A model generated the notes under the pieces. That model had not been told where the DNA came from and ran no database searches. It saw only the letters and a list, made by a program, of their open reading frames with translations. The position numbers were made by a program, and so were the translations under genes. This document shows, piece after piece, positions 1 through 10,373 of a stretch of 64,000 nucleotides of DNA (its first letter is position 1; each line of letters begins with the position of its first letter). The stretch comes from Planctomycetota bacterium. Its GTDB lineage: Bacteria > Planctomycetota > B15-G4 > SIAN01. The stretch is taken from contig JANQQL010000019.1 of NCBI GenBank assembly GCA_028289345.1, positions 1-64,000 of the forward strand. The letters are read 5' to 3'.

Positions 1-1
1 G

Positions 2-739
2 CACGCGAAGGTTACGGCGCGCCGAGAGTCGTCGGAGTTCTACCGGGGGCGAACTCGCGGAGAGCATCATCACGATCCGGTGTACGCAGGGATGACCCAG
101 GATCTGGATACCGGATTCGGGCTGCTGTTGGACAAGATCGACGAGCTGGGCATCGCCGACAACACTTATGTCTTCTACACCTCGGACAACGGCGCTTACA
201 CCACCCTGCGGGACTTCATGAACGACATCACCAGCAACCATCCCCTCTCCGGGGAGAAAGGCATGGTGTTGGAGGGAGGCATTCGGGTGCCATTCCTGGT
301 GCGAGGGCCGGGCATCGAGTCGGGGACGGTCAGTGACGTGCCGGTCATCGGCTGGGACTTACTTCCGACTCTGTGTGACCTTGCCCAAGGAGCGGAGGTG
401 CCGGCCGACATCGAGGGCGGAAGCCTACGGCCAGTGCTCGAGAACGGCGGTGCGGGGCAGGTCGTTCGTCCGCGGGACTCTCTCTATTGGCACATGCCTC
501 ACTACGTCGGCATGAAGAACACGACTCCTCAGTCCGCGATGCGGACCGGGGATCTCAAGATGATCGTGCATTACGAAAGCGAAGAAGCGCGCCTGTTCGA
601 TCTAAGTCAGGACGTCGGAGAAGCGAGTGACCTTGCGGAGTCAGCACCCGAAAAGGTCAAGGAGATGCAACGGGACTTGCGCAAGTACTTGCGCGACATC
701 GATGCCCCCATGGCGCGGCGAGGGAAGGAAGAAGGGTAG
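2..739 (+). CDS. Sulfatase, C-terminal part (partial at window edge)
   Basis: The reading frame is open to the left edge, so the N-terminal half, which carries the catalytic Cys/Ser, lies outside the window; 245 residues are visible. The fragment matches the second half of type I sulfatases of the alkaline phosphatase superfamily. It contains the metal-site motif YTSDNGAY, then GEKGMVLEGGIRVPFLVRGPG-like sequence with the usual G-E-K-G and E-G-G-I-R-V-P, then DLLPTLCDLA and a C-terminal RTGDLKMIVHY segment. These enzymes hydrolyse sulfate esters, commonly of algal or host polysaccharides, and are usually exported. The substrate cannot be read from this part. A GTG at position 80 is internal and not the real start. 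Confidence 0.9.
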   Translation, partial: HAKVTARRESSEFYRGRTRGEHHHDPVYAGMTQDLDTGFGLLLDKIDELGIADNTYVFYTSDNGAYTTLRDFMNDITSNHPLSGEKGMVLEGGIRVPFLVRGPGIESGTVSDVPVIGWDLLPTLCDLAQGAEVPADIEGGSLRPVLENGGAGQVVRPRDSLYWHMPHYVGMKNTTPQSAMRTGDLKMIVHYESEEARLFDLSQDVGEASDLAESAPEKVKEMQRDLRKYLRDIDAPMARRGKEEG

Positions 740-1157
740 ACGGACCTCAGGCCACGTTGGATGAGACTCATGGCGAATCTCTGTTGAGAAGCCTCGGTCG
801 GTCCGACATTGGCCAGCTCATCTCCGGCAGCTTTCGCGCTGTTCGTTCGTGGCGCAGGAACCGCCCTCTTGGCGATCGGTTCTTCATCTCCTGCAGGGCT
901 GCTCCGTCTTCGAGTTCCGTGCGGATTGCTTGACCCGTCGCGACGAAGAAACTCCAACATTGGTCGCGTGCGGTCGGCCTTCGTGGGAATCCGCATTCGG
1001 CAGGAGCGGGTCGTTCGCCGCTACAATCTCGCGACTCGGCGGACCGCGAAGGAACACGGTGATTCTGTGCTCCGAGCTTCTGCCGTTTCCTATCGAAGAT
1101 TGTCGACTTCGAACCAAACGTCTCCCCGGAGGCGAAGCCCAGAAAGAACCGCTTACG
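740..1157. other. Spacer of about 420 bp, no gene recognised
   Basis: The frame of the following gene stays open back to about position 849, but the translated stretch is Arg/Ser-rich, resembles nothing, and precedes a normal signal peptide at 1158. It is therefore read as leader DNA holding the promoter of the propeller gene. No convincing terminator or repeat is seen. Confidence 0.5.
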
Positions 1158-4100
1158 ATGAAAACAGCTCTGGCACTTTGCACCGTCTTGGCCGTTGCGC
1201 TCGTCAGCCCATGGACCCAAGCGCGGAACGAGGAAGACTCGCCGTGGTCGGATGAGCGTTTCGCGGGGCTGGAGTTCCGCAGTATCGGTCCGGCGTTCAT
1301 GTCGGGGCGCATCGCCGACATCGCCATCCATCCCGAGGATGACAACCTGTGGTACGTGGCGGTCGGATCCGGTGGGGTGTGGAAGACCGAGAACGCCGGG
1401 GTTACTTGGACGCCGATCTTCGACGATCAAGGTTCGTACTCGATCGGCTGCGTGACGATCGATCCGAGCAATCCCCACACGGTCTGGGTCGGGACCGGCG
1501 AGAACGTCGGGGGACGGCACATCGGTTACGGCGACGGGATCTATCGCAGTGACGATGGCGGCACGACCTGGAAGAACATGGGGCTGGGCGATTCGCAGCA
1601 CATTTCCAAGATCTTGGTGAACCCGAACAACTCCGATGTCGTGCTGGTCGCGGTGCAGGGACCCCTGTGGAACAAGGGCGGTCAGCGTGGCGTCTATTTG
1701 TCGAAGGATGGAGGAAACGACTGGGCACGGGTCCTGGGTGATGAAGAGTGGACCGGTGCCACCGACTTGGTGATGGACCCGCGCGATCCGAATCGGGTGT
1801 ACGCGGCGACCTGGCAGCGTCATCGCAACGTGGCGGCCTACCTCGGCGGGGGACCCGGTTCCGGATTGCATCGCAGTACGGACGGCGGGATGAGTTGGGA
1901 GCCGCTGACGGAAGGCCTTCCCGAATCCAACCTGGGCAAGATTGGTCTCGCGATTTCTCCTCAGCATCCGGATGTCTTGTACGCCGCGATCGAACTCGAC
2001 CGAAGGACCGGAGCGCTCTACCGATCGACGGACCGCGGTTCGACCTGGGAGAAACGCTCGGACACCGTGTCCGGAGGAACCGGTCCTCACTACTACCAGG
2101 AGCTGTACGCCTCTCCCCATCAATTCGATCGCCTGTATCTGGCGGACGTTCGCGTGCAGGTTTCCGAAGACGGGGGCAAGACCTTCACCCGGATGAAGGA
2201 AACTCACAAGCACTCGGACAATCACGCCATGGCGTTTCGTCCCGATGATCCCGACTACTTGCTGGTCGGTTCGGACGGTGGCTTGTACGAGAGCTTCGAT
2301 CTCGCGCAGAACTGGCGGTTTTTCGACAACCTGCCCGTGACCCAGTTCTACAAGCTCGCCCTGGATGACGCCGAGCCCTTCTACAACATCTATGGCGGAA
2401 CTCAGGACAACAGCACCGAAGGCGGGCCGTCGCGCACGGACAATGCCCACGGTATTCAGAACTCGGATTGGAAAGTGGTGCTCGATTGGGACGGTCATCA
2501 GCCCGCCACCGAGCCCGGCAACCCGAACATCCTTTACGCCGAACGCCAAGAGGGGTACCTGGCGAGAGTGGATCTCACCACTGGAGAGATCGTCGACATC
2601 CAGCCGCAGCCCGAGCCGGGAGAACCGTTCGAGCGTTTCAATTGGGACGCGCCGATCCTCGTCAGTCCCCATTCCCCGACGCGGCTCTACTTCGCTTCCT
2701 ATCGAGTGTGGCGCAGTGACAATCGCGGCGATGAATGGAGCGCGATCTCGGGGGATCTGACTCGCGACCAGGAGCGACTCGAGCTGCCGATCATGGGGGG
2801 ACCCCAGAGCTGGGACAACCCTTGGGATGTGTCGGCCATGTCTACTTACAACACCATCACGTCTCTGGCGGAATCCCCGCTCCAGGCGGGGTTGCTGTAC
2901 GTCGGGACGGACGATGGTCTCCTGCAGGTGAGCGAAGACGGGGGGGCCAACTGGCGTCGCATCGAAGTCGGCTCGCTGCCCGGTGTTCCAGAAACCGCCT
3001 TCGTGAATGACGTGCGGGCGGACCTGTTCGATGCGAACACCGTCTACGTGGCGCTGGACAATCACAAGTTCGGAGACTTCGAGCCGTACCTACTGCGCAG
3101 TGACGACCGGGGAATGAGCTGGCGCTCCATTCGCTCCAACCTTCCGGAGCGCACCCTGGTGTGGCGACTGGTGCAAGACCACGTGCGGTCGGAATTGTTG
3201 TTCGTGGCCACCGAGTTCGGCGTCCACTTTTCGGTGAACCGGGGAGAGCGCTGGACCAAGATCACCGGTGGCGTGCCGAACATGTCCTTCCGCGACTTGA
3301 CCATTCATCGCCGCGATGACGACCTGGTGGGGGCGACCTTCGGCCGCGGCTTCTACGTGTTCGACGACATTCGTCCGTTCCGCGGCATCTCGGACGATCA
3401 GCTGGCCGAGCAAGCGACGCTGTTTCCGACCCGAGACGCCTGGTGGTACTTCCCGCGACCGCACCTCGGGTTCGAAGGCGGCAAGGGCGACCAGGGAGCG
3501 TCCCACTACGTCGCCTCGAATCCGCCGTTCGGCGCGGTGTTCACCTACTACCTGCGCGAAGGGTTGAAGTCTGCTCAGGAACGACGGGTCGACGCCGAAA
3601 AGAACGCGTCCGAGGAGGGCAAGCCGGCGCAGTTCCCGGGTTGGGACGCACTCGAGGCGGAGCGACTCGAATCCGGGCCCGAGGTTTGGTTGACGGTTCG
3701 CGATGCGGGGGGGCGGGTGGTGCGGCGCATCCCGGGACCGGTGGCCGAAGGATTCCACCGGGTCAGTTGGGATTTGCGTTATCCGACGCCTGATGCGGTG
3801 TCTCTCGTCGAGCCGCCTCCGCCCATGTGGGGCGGGCCTCCGCGTGGACAGATGGCGGCGCCGGGCAAGTACACCGTTTCGCTCTCTCAACAAATGAACG
3901 GTGTGGTGACCGAGTTGTCGGCACCGCAGACGTTCGAAGTCATCCCGCTGCGCAAGGGAGCCCTCGAAGGAGCCTCGCCCGATCAAGTGGCGGCGTTCTG
4001 GCGTGAGTACGAGGCCGCCGTCCGGATCCACTCGGCCATGCTGATCCGCGCGGGCAAACTCGCAACCAAGCTCGAGCGACTCGGCAAAGCCATCCAGAAC

Positions 4101-4430
4101 TCGCGCACCGACGTCACCTCTTTTGACCCCCGCGTCCACCAGTTGCGCAAGGACCTGCTGGTGTTCCAAGCTGAGCTCAACGGACCTCCGCGGAAGCAGG
4201 AGACCGGAGAAAAGTATCCGCCGATCGTGGGGGATCGACTGTTCGCCGTCAGCCGTGGCATCGACCGTTCGACTTATGGTCCGACTGCGACGACGAAACG
4301 CAGCCTCGAAATCGCGAACGCCGAAATCGAAACCCTGAACGCGCAGCTGCAAGCGCTGGAAGGGCGGACCAGCGAGCTGATCAAGGAGCTGGTCGAGGCG
4401 GGAGGGCCCTGGCTGGAAGGGGAGCGTTGA
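1158..4430 (+). CDS. Exported Asp-box (BNR/sortilin-like) beta-propeller protein
   Basis: This 1090-residue protein is often labelled glycosyl hydrolase or VPS10/sortilin-like. The start is placed at the ATG that opens a clear signal peptide (MKTALALCTVLAVALVSP). At least seven Asp-box motifs of the S-x-D-x-G-x-T-W type follow, for example SDDGGTTW, STDGGMSW, STDRGSTW, SEDGGKTF, SEDGGANW and SDDRGMSW, indicating one or two large propellers over roughly residues 40-740. The C-terminal third holds a beta-rich segment around residues 820-920 and a helical, probably coiled-coil end (about 945-1085). No catalytic residues can be assigned. In this family the propeller is usually a binding scaffold, so hydrolase activity is not claimed. 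The ribosome site is weak (AGAAAGAA). Confidence 0.8.
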   Translation: MKTALALCTVLAVALVSPWTQARNEEDSPWSDERFAGLEFRSIGPAFMSGRIADIAIHPEDDNLWYVAVGSGGVWKTENAGVTWTPIFDDQGSYSIGCVTIDPSNPHTVWVGTGENVGGRHIGYGDGIYRSDDGGTTWKNMGLGDSQHISKILVNPNNSDVVLVAVQGPLWNKGGQRGVYLSKDGGNDWARVLGDEEWTGATDLVMDPRDPNRVYAATWQRHRNVAAYLGGGPGSGLHRSTDGGMSWEPLTEGLPESNLGKIGLAISPQHPDVLYAAIELDRRTGALYRSTDRGSTWEKRSDTVSGGTGPHYYQELYASPHQFDRLYLADVRVQVSEDGGKTFTRMKETHKHSDNHAMAFRPDDPDYLLVGSDGGLYESFDLAQNWRFFDNLPVTQFYKLALDDAEPFYNIYGGTQDNSTEGGPSRTDNAHGIQNSDWKVVLDWDGHQPATEPGNPNILYAERQEGYLARVDLTTGEIVDIQPQPEPGEPFERFNWDAPILVSPHSPTRLYFASYRVWRSDNRGDEWSAISGDLTRDQERLELPIMGGPQSWDNPWDVSAMSTYNTITSLAESPLQAGLLYVGTDDGLLQVSEDGGANWRRIEVGSLPGVPETAFVNDVRADLFDANTVYVALDNHKFGDFEPYLLRSDDRGMSWRSIRSNLPERTLVWRLVQDHVRSELLFVATEFGVHFSVNRGERWTKITGGVPNMSFRDLTIHRRDDDLVGATFGRGFYVFDDIRPFRGISDDQLAEQATLFPTRDAWWYFPRPHLGFEGGKGDQGASHYVASNPPFGAVFTYYLREGLKSAQERRVDAEKNASEEGKPAQFPGWDALEAERLESGPEVWLTVRDAGGRVVRRIPGPVAEGFHRVSWDLRYPTPDAVSLVEPPPPMWGGPPRGQMAAPGKYTVSLSQQMNGVVTELSAPQTFEVIPLRKGALEGASPDQVAAFWREYEAAVRIHSAMLIRAGKLATKLERLGKAIQNSRTDVTSFDPRVHQLRKDLLVFQAELNGPPRKQETGEKYPPIVGDRLFAVSRGIDRSTYGPTATTKRSLEIANAEIETLNAQLQALEGRTSELIKELVEAGGPWLEGER

Positions 4431-4753
4431 GCGGGAGGGCGCAAACTGGCCCTTCATTGTTTGGCAGCGCTTCTGGTGGGTCGTCGGACTTGCCCGGCCC
4501 GGCTCGCGGCAAGTCTCTCCCATCCCGGCAACGACCTGTCCGTTCTTGAGGGCCCGTGATCGCCCGACCCACGATTGCTTCTTTCTGGTAGAGGGGCTGA
4601 TTCGTGGGGTTGCCGAGGAGCCGACTCCTTCCTGTAGCCCTGATCCCGCGCTTTTCTAGAAACTCCCGACTGCGAGAACCCGCCCGTACGTGAAGAGAAC
4701 GGCGACGACCCAGAGTCAGCGCTCGTTCTCTTCCTGCAGCGGAGTTCTCTCCC
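4431..4753. other. Spacer of about 320 bp, no gene recognised
   Basis: GC-rich spacer between two genes on the same strand. It probably carries the promoter of the RHS gene. A GGAG nine bases before the ATG at 4754 is the only signal I can defend. Confidence 0.4.
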
Positions 4754-7700
4754 ATGATCACTTTCGTGCCAAAGCTTGTGTGTTTGGCCCTTTTCCTGCT
4801 GTTCTTCGCGTGGTCCCCGCTCCAGTCCCAGTTTCAAATCACACCAGTCCCGATTGAAGACGGGGGGAAAACCAACGTCAGCGCGAACGCCATCCCTGTT
4901 CTCGAAGACCCATCCTTGGGTCAGTATCGAGCGGGGCATGTCCCGTTGCGTGACTCGAATGAAGTGCATCTGTTTTCGGAGGAGTTCTTTCACCAGAGGC
5001 ATGATCTCCGGTTGAGCGGAATCGGAGTCGACGTGGAGTTCACCCGCACGTACCGCAGTCGTTTGAATTACAACGGTCCGATGGGGCAAGGGTGGACCCA
5101 CGCATACAACCAGTTCCTCATTGTTGGTGCCGAGACCCAATACGTGAATGGATCTGCTCAGGTCATCGACTTCGACTCTTCGTTTCCGGTGAACTCAAAC
5201 GAAGTCATGACCCTGGAGCAGCTTCCGGATAGCTCCTTTGAGCTTCGATACTCTCACGGTTCCGTCAAGGGTTTTCTTGCTCCCAACGCGGCGGGAATTG
5301 CTCGCTTGAGCTTCATTCGCGACCGGGTGGGAAACGTCCTTCTGTTCAACTACAACGGCGCGGGCCGGCTCAGCCAGATTACCGATACCTTTGGTCGCAC
5401 GATCACTCTCCAGTACTACTCGAAAGGGCGGCTGAGGAGCGTCCAGGACCCCATGGGGCGCCGGTGGACTTATCGTTACGACATGAACGACGACTTGGTC
5501 GCCGTCGACTCCCCCAAGGTGGGAAGTCAGTCGAATACGGTTTCCTACACCTATGTTGGGAACAGTCACAACATGGAAGACTGTTCCTATCCCGAGGGCC
5601 TCCGTTTCACGAATACCTACAACGTGTCCGGAGGGCTGGAAGCACATCAGCGAGGTGCCGGAGCTTGGCAGTTCTTCTATTCGGACGAGCCCGGATCCTC
5701 CACTCGCACGGGAGAGGTGTTCGACCCGAATGGCAACCACTTCTTTCATGTGATGAACGACGGAACAGCGCTGGGATTGTCTCGGGGAACATTGAAAGAA
5801 ATGCGTCAGGTTCTGGACCGCGGGATCGATCCTGGCATTCCGACTGGCATCACCCTCACGACTCAGTACCTTTCTAGCGGGAACTGCTCAATCATCGTCA
5901 GTCCCGACGGTCGCGGAAGTCATCGATACTACGAGTCGGGTCGGCCACAGAGCGACCTTGCCTGGGGCAATGTTCGGATTCGCCGGGAAGAATCCAACGA
6001 CCCGGCGACCACTGACACCGTCGAGTGGAAGGAGTTTGATCCACGATACAACCGCGTCAAGTACAGCGTCTCCGCAGAAGCATTTCCCAATGGAAATCCA
6101 TCCGCCGATTGTACTCCTGGTCAATTCCTCGACCTCGACGACCCCCTGGTGCAGGATTTCCTGACGACCCGCTATTTCGACTATGAAGAAATGGAGCAGT
6201 CCTTCGGAGTGGATTACGACGGAGACGGCAGTATTGCCGACGTCGACCACAACGGGGATGGAATCATCGGTCCGGATTTCGGCAATGTGGTCAGGGAGGT
6301 CCTTCCCGGCGGCGCGGAACGAATGTTCCACTACAACGATTTCGGCCGGCGTCTGGAAGCCATCGACGAAAACGGTTACCGCCGCCGTTACTTCTACTGG
6401 CCCGCGACAGACGCCGGTGGAAGAAATTCGTTGGAAGCGGATCTCGTGTCGAACCTGTCGACCCCCACGGGCCGGTTGGCTCGCGTGGTGACCGATTACT
6501 TCGAGAACCCGTTGGCAAACGACCCGCGGACCGGTCGGCCACACGTGAATGCCGGAGATTTGCGGCGCTTTGACGGTCGCGGCAACGTCGTGGAGTACAC
6601 CGACGCCCTCGGGAATGTCACGGTGTACGAGTATGACTTGGCCGACCGCCGGACGAAGGAAATCAAGCCGTCACCGTTCCTTCATGAAATCCGCTACGAG
6701 TACAACCAGAACGGGATGCAAACGAAGGTCTTGAAGCAGAACGTGAGATCAGACGGGAGTCTCGATCCAGACAATCCGTGGGTGGAAGAGAATCGTGAGT
6801 TTGATGCGTGGGACCGCACCACGAAGTCTCGCCAAGAGTCGAGCGAGGGGGCGTTTCTCGAGCGTCGTTTCTACTACGACAAGAATGAAAACCTTGTCCT
6901 CCAGTCCACGCCCAAAGCATCTTCTGGAAACAACTCCGCGGCCATTTGGTCCTGGGTGTATGGAGAGCTCGGTGGAATCTACTCCATGACCCAAGGCGGA
7001 GTGACCGCTCAGTTCTCCAGTCTTCCCGCACACGATCACATTGACGTGAGCGCTCTTGGATTCATAACTAGCCCACTCGCGGTCACCAGTACGATTCAGT
7101 ACGACATCGATGGACTGGAGGTGAAGACGATCGCTGCGGATGGCGGCGAGACGCTCACCATTCGAGACGGATTGGGGCGACCAAAAGAAGAAATCCGGCC
7201 AGCCGGAGACAAGACCGTCTTCACGTACGACCAGCATGGCAAAGAGAAAACCAGGACGACCTATGACGAGGATGGGAACCTCACGGGTTTCCGTGAGAAG
7301 TTTTACAACTCACGGCTCCTGCTGACGTGCACCGAAGAGACGTTCTTTCGCCTCGATCGATCGCAAAGTCCTCCGGTCTCGATTCCCCTCTATACCGACG
7401 GTGATGGCGATGGGATTGTTGTTCGAACTAACCAGTACGACGCCGCTGGACGGCTGACGGATACGGTCAATGATCAAGGCGTCGCTCGCTTCACGATTTA
7501 CGATGGAGCGGATCGGGAGATCCTCATTGCCACTCCGACCGTGGCGAAGGAGTTTCACTACGATGCAATGAACAACTTGAAGACGGCCGTTCGATACGAA
7601 ACGGAACCTCTGGCTCTCAAGACCTTGACTCAAACGTTTGAATACGATGAGCTGGGTCGCCGTACTTCACGGACCGATCCGCTCCTTCATCAAGTGGGAT

Positions 7701-10282
7701 ACGAGTACGACAGCCTGGGTCACCTCGTCACCTATACCGACGAGCTGGGGAACCAAACCCACCGGGTTTTCGATGGAGCGGGCCGGTTGCTCACCGAAAC
7801 CATGGACCTCCGAGCTGGAGGAACGGGAGCGGGTGCGCTTCAGAGCCAGATGGAGGCGCATCACGTCTACGACGAGAATGGCAAGCTCATCGAGTTCACC
7901 GATGGCGCGGGGAACAAGGTCAAGGTTTCCTACGACGCTCTCGATCGCCGGGAACAGATTCAGCACGGCGATGAACTGGCGGGGCCTGTGGACATCACGA
8001 CCGCGACCCATGCCTCTGACGGAACCCTCCAATTTGTGACCGACGCAAACGGGACGACCGTCGAGCACCTCTACGATGACAATCAGCGAGTCATCGGGAA
8101 GATCATCACTCCGGCCTCGGGAGTCGACTCCCTGGTCACGAACGTGACCTACGAGTACGACGATTCCGGCCTGCTTCTCATGGCAGACAATGGCTACTCG
8201 CGAATCGACCGGGAGTATGACTCTCTGAAGCGATTGGTGAAAGAAACACTGACGGTGGATGCTCGCACTTTCACCACCGAAGCCACCTTCGACGGAGTCG
8301 GCAACCGGCTGTCCATGGCCTACCCCTCGAACTTGTCGCTTGAGGAAATTCCGGCTCCCGCAAGGAAGGCGATTCAAGAGATTCGGGTGAACGGTGTCCC
8401 GCGATTCACCTTTGAGTATGCCGGGGGAGATCGGGTTTTGGAGCGCCAGAGCCTCTCGTCGGCCTCATGGCAATCCAGTCTTGCGTACGACAACGCCAAC
8501 CGGCCCACTTCCCGCCAGAGCACTTTCCTGGCCGGAGGGAGCGGACCGCTCCCTGGTCTGATTTGGAATCGGGATGCCTTTGGTCGCAAAACCGATGTTC
8601 TGCGGATCGAATCGGGTCTCGGCGATCAATACTTCCGCGACAGCGTCGGTCAGTTGACCCGGGTGCAGGAGGACGTGCCGGCAGCCAATCTTCCGAATCC
8701 CATGACGACCTCCTACGCTCGGTCGAAGGACTTCGTTTACGACCTCGCTCGCAACCGTCAACACATCTTCGAAGACGGCGTCGGGTTGATGTACTCCACC
8801 AACTCGCGGAATCAATACACCTCGATCGGAGTGAGCCCGCTCACCTACGATGGCAATGGCAACCTCGTCTCCTATGGAGGGCGCACCTACGAATACGACT
8901 ACGAGAACCGATTGCGTCGTGTCGTCCAAGGGACCACGGTGCTGGCCCAGTTCTTCTATGACGCTCTCGGTCGGAGGATCAAGAAGGTCACTCCGGCCAA
9001 GACGGAGTATGAACTGTGGTTCCAGAACCAGCAGGTGGAATCTCGAGAGGTCACGGGACCTGGGACCTACAAGATCACTGAGTTGATCCAGGGAACCCGC
9101 CTCGACGAAGTTCTCCTTCTTCGGGTCGACGGCGTGGAGTACTTCCTGTTGAATGATGACCTGGGAAGCGCCACCCATGTGCTTGATGCGAATGGCGTGG
9201 TGGTGGAAAGCTACCGGTATGCTGCTTTTGGGGCGCCAACCATCCTCGATGGAAACGGCAATCCTCTGAGTCAGTCCAGCGTCGGAAGTTCAGCGCGCTT
9301 TGCCGGGCGGCCATTCGACGTCGAAACGGGTCTCTATTTCGTCCGCGCCCGCTACTACAGCCCGACCCTGGGCCGTTTTCTGTCTCGTGACCCGTCCGGG
9401 CTCGAGGGCGGGCGAAACCTCTACGTTTACGCTTCGAACAGCCCCTGGACGATGATCGATCCCTTCGGATTGCAGGACCATCCGATCCCGAGCGATCTCG
9501 GCAGTGGCTTTGACTTCGACGACTATTCGAACAAGACGAGGAATGCGGTAGGGACGACTGCTACGGGTGTCTTGACCGGGATCGCCTACACGGGCGTGAT
9601 CCTTGTATTGGTCGCAGGCGGGCCTGGGTTTTGGGCTGCCTACGGCACGTTCTTGGCGAGTGGCGCTTTGTTCGGTCTGGAGTTGTCTCGGAGCCCGGTG
9701 GAGTACGACCAACTGGGCTCGTTCGCGGTCAACATCACCACAACCTTCAACGACAAGATCGGCCCCGAACTGCAAAGCATCTTCGAGCAGCATCAAGGGT
9801 CTGCCGCGGGCACCCAAGCAGGTGACTTGCCCCCAGGAATCCAGAGCATCACGACCCGAGAGTACGAAGACGGCACCGGAGACAAGTACGTTATCGTCGA
9901 AACTGCCGACGGCAGTTCCTATCACATCGATGATGAAGGATGGGTCGGGCTCGTCCCTGATGGGAATGGTGGCTTTCACCATGTCGAAAAGAACAATGCC
10001 ACCGGAGAGCTTCGTATCCGCTTTAGCGATGGCACAGTGATCCGAAAATTCGCAAACGGCAACATCATCGTGTGTCCTTCGGGTGAAGACTGCATCAAGT
10101 ACAACGCAGTCGGCAAGAAGATTGGTGAGTGCAAGAACGAAGCCGAGTGCGAGAAAGAGGAGGGTGTGAAGGAGGAAGAAGAGACGGAAGAAGAAGATCC
10201 CCCGGAGGGGGAGGGCGAGGCAGAAGAAGAGACTCCCGGGGAGGACCCGAATCCCCCGCCACCGCCCAACGGAGACCAGTAG
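4754..10282 (+). CDS. RHS/YD-repeat protein with DUF6531 and RHS core domains
   Basis: An exported 1842-residue protein with a signal peptide (residues 1-26). A DUF6531-type segment (about 65-140, V-E-F-T-R-T-Y-R-S) is followed by dozens of YD repeats such as YDELGRRTSRTD and YDALDRREQIQ, which build the RHS shell. The RHS-associated core is near 1486-1573 and ends with RFAGRPFDVETGLYFVRARYY and DPFGLQ, the usual C-terminal boundary. An Asp/Gly-rich insert near 486-509 (DYDGDGS, DHNGDG) looks like paired EF-hand or dockerin-like calcium loops. The tail after DPFGLQ, about 270 residues, has one or two hydrophobic helices (about 1595-1640), a beta-rich part, and an acidic Glu/Pro-rich end. I recognise no toxin fold in it, and no co-directional immunity gene follows. 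Confidence 0.9.
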   Translation: MITFVPKLVCLALFLLFFAWSPLQSQFQITPVPIEDGGKTNVSANAIPVLEDPSLGQYRAGHVPLRDSNEVHLFSEEFFHQRHDLRLSGIGVDVEFTRTYRSRLNYNGPMGQGWTHAYNQFLIVGAETQYVNGSAQVIDFDSSFPVNSNEVMTLEQLPDSSFELRYSHGSVKGFLAPNAAGIARLSFIRDRVGNVLLFNYNGAGRLSQITDTFGRTITLQYYSKGRLRSVQDPMGRRWTYRYDMNDDLVAVDSPKVGSQSNTVSYTYVGNSHNMEDCSYPEGLRFTNTYNVSGGLEAHQRGAGAWQFFYSDEPGSSTRTGEVFDPNGNHFFHVMNDGTALGLSRGTLKEMRQVLDRGIDPGIPTGITLTTQYLSSGNCSIIVSPDGRGSHRYYESGRPQSDLAWGNVRIRREESNDPATTDTVEWKEFDPRYNRVKYSVSAEAFPNGNPSADCTPGQFLDLDDPLVQDFLTTRYFDYEEMEQSFGVDYDGDGSIADVDHNGDGIIGPDFGNVVREVLPGGAERMFHYNDFGRRLEAIDENGYRRRYFYWPATDAGGRNSLEADLVSNLSTPTGRLARVVTDYFENPLANDPRTGRPHVNAGDLRRFDGRGNVVEYTDALGNVTVYEYDLADRRTKEIKPSPFLHEIRYEYNQNGMQTKVLKQNVRSDGSLDPDNPWVEENREFDAWDRTTKSRQESSEGAFLERRFYYDKNENLVLQSTPKASSGNNSAAIWSWVYGELGGIYSMTQGGVTAQFSSLPAHDHIDVSALGFITSPLAVTSTIQYDIDGLEVKTIAADGGETLTIRDGLGRPKEEIRPAGDKTVFTYDQHGKEKTRTTYDEDGNLTGFREKFYNSRLLLTCTEETFFRLDRSQSPPVSIPLYTDGDGDGIVVRTNQYDAAGRLTDTVNDQGVARFTIYDGADREILIATPTVAKEFHYDAMNNLKTAVRYETEPLALKTLTQTFEYDELGRRTSRTDPLLHQVGYEYDSLGHLVTYTDELGNQTHRVFDGAGRLLTETMDLRAGGTGAGALQSQMEAHHVYDENGKLIEFTDGAGNKVKVSYDALDRREQIQHGDELAGPVDITTATHASDGTLQFVTDANGTTVEHLYDDNQRVIGKIITPASGVDSLVTNVTYEYDDSGLLLMADNGYSRIDREYDSLKRLVKETLTVDARTFTTEATFDGVGNRLSMAYPSNLSLEEIPAPARKAIQEIRVNGVPRFTFEYAGGDRVLERQSLSSASWQSSLAYDNANRPTSRQSTFLAGGSGPLPGLIWNRDAFGRKTDVLRIESGLGDQYFRDSVGQLTRVQEDVPAANLPNPMTTSYARSKDFVYDLARNRQHIFEDGVGLMYSTNSRNQYTSIGVSPLTYDGNGNLVSYGGRTYEYDYENRLRRVVQGTTVLAQFFYDALGRRIKKVTPAKTEYELWFQNQQVESREVTGPGTYKITELIQGTRLDEVLLLRVDGVEYFLLNDDLGSATHVLDANGVVVESYRYAAFGAPTILDGNGNPLSQSSVGSSARFAGRPFDVETGLYFVRARYYSPTLGRFLSRDPSGLEGGRNLYVYASNSPWTMIDPFGLQDHPIPSDLGSGFDFDDYSNKTRNAVGTTATGVLTGIAYTGVILVLVAGGPGFWAAYGTFLASGALFGLELSRSPVEYDQLGSFAVNITTTFNDKIGPELQSIFEQHQGSAAGTQAGDLPPGIQSITTREYEDGTGDKYVIVETADGSSYHIDDEGWVGLVPDGNGGFHHVEKNNATGELRIRFSDGTVIRKFANGNIIVCPSGEDCIKYNAVGKKIGECKNEAECEKEEGVKEEEETEEEDPPEGEGEAEEETPGEDPNPPPPPNGDQ

Positions 10283-10294
10283 TTTGCTGATTCG

Positions 10295-10324
10295 AGAGCC
10301 CCTGGTTCTGCCAGGGGCTCTTTT
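10295..10324 (+). terminator. Rho-independent terminator after the RHS gene
   Basis: An 11-bp perfect stem (AGAGCCCCTGG / CCAGGGGCTCT) with a 5-nt loop runs into a short T tract, 12 bases after the RHS stop codon. Confidence 0.85.
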
Positions 10325-10373
10325 CCTGTGGAGGGAGCCACCGTTCAGGGCACGACGGGAGAGTCCGCGTCCG

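Noticed and set aside
768-3065. 765-codon minus-strand frame opposite the Asp-box propeller gene
   Set aside because: It is the antisense of a well-supported gene; the product is His/Arg/Val-rich with no recognisable domain.
9474-10282. RHS C-terminal tail as a known toxin with immunity partner
   Set aside because: No recognised toxin motif, and the next downstream gene is on the opposite strand and encodes a redoxin.
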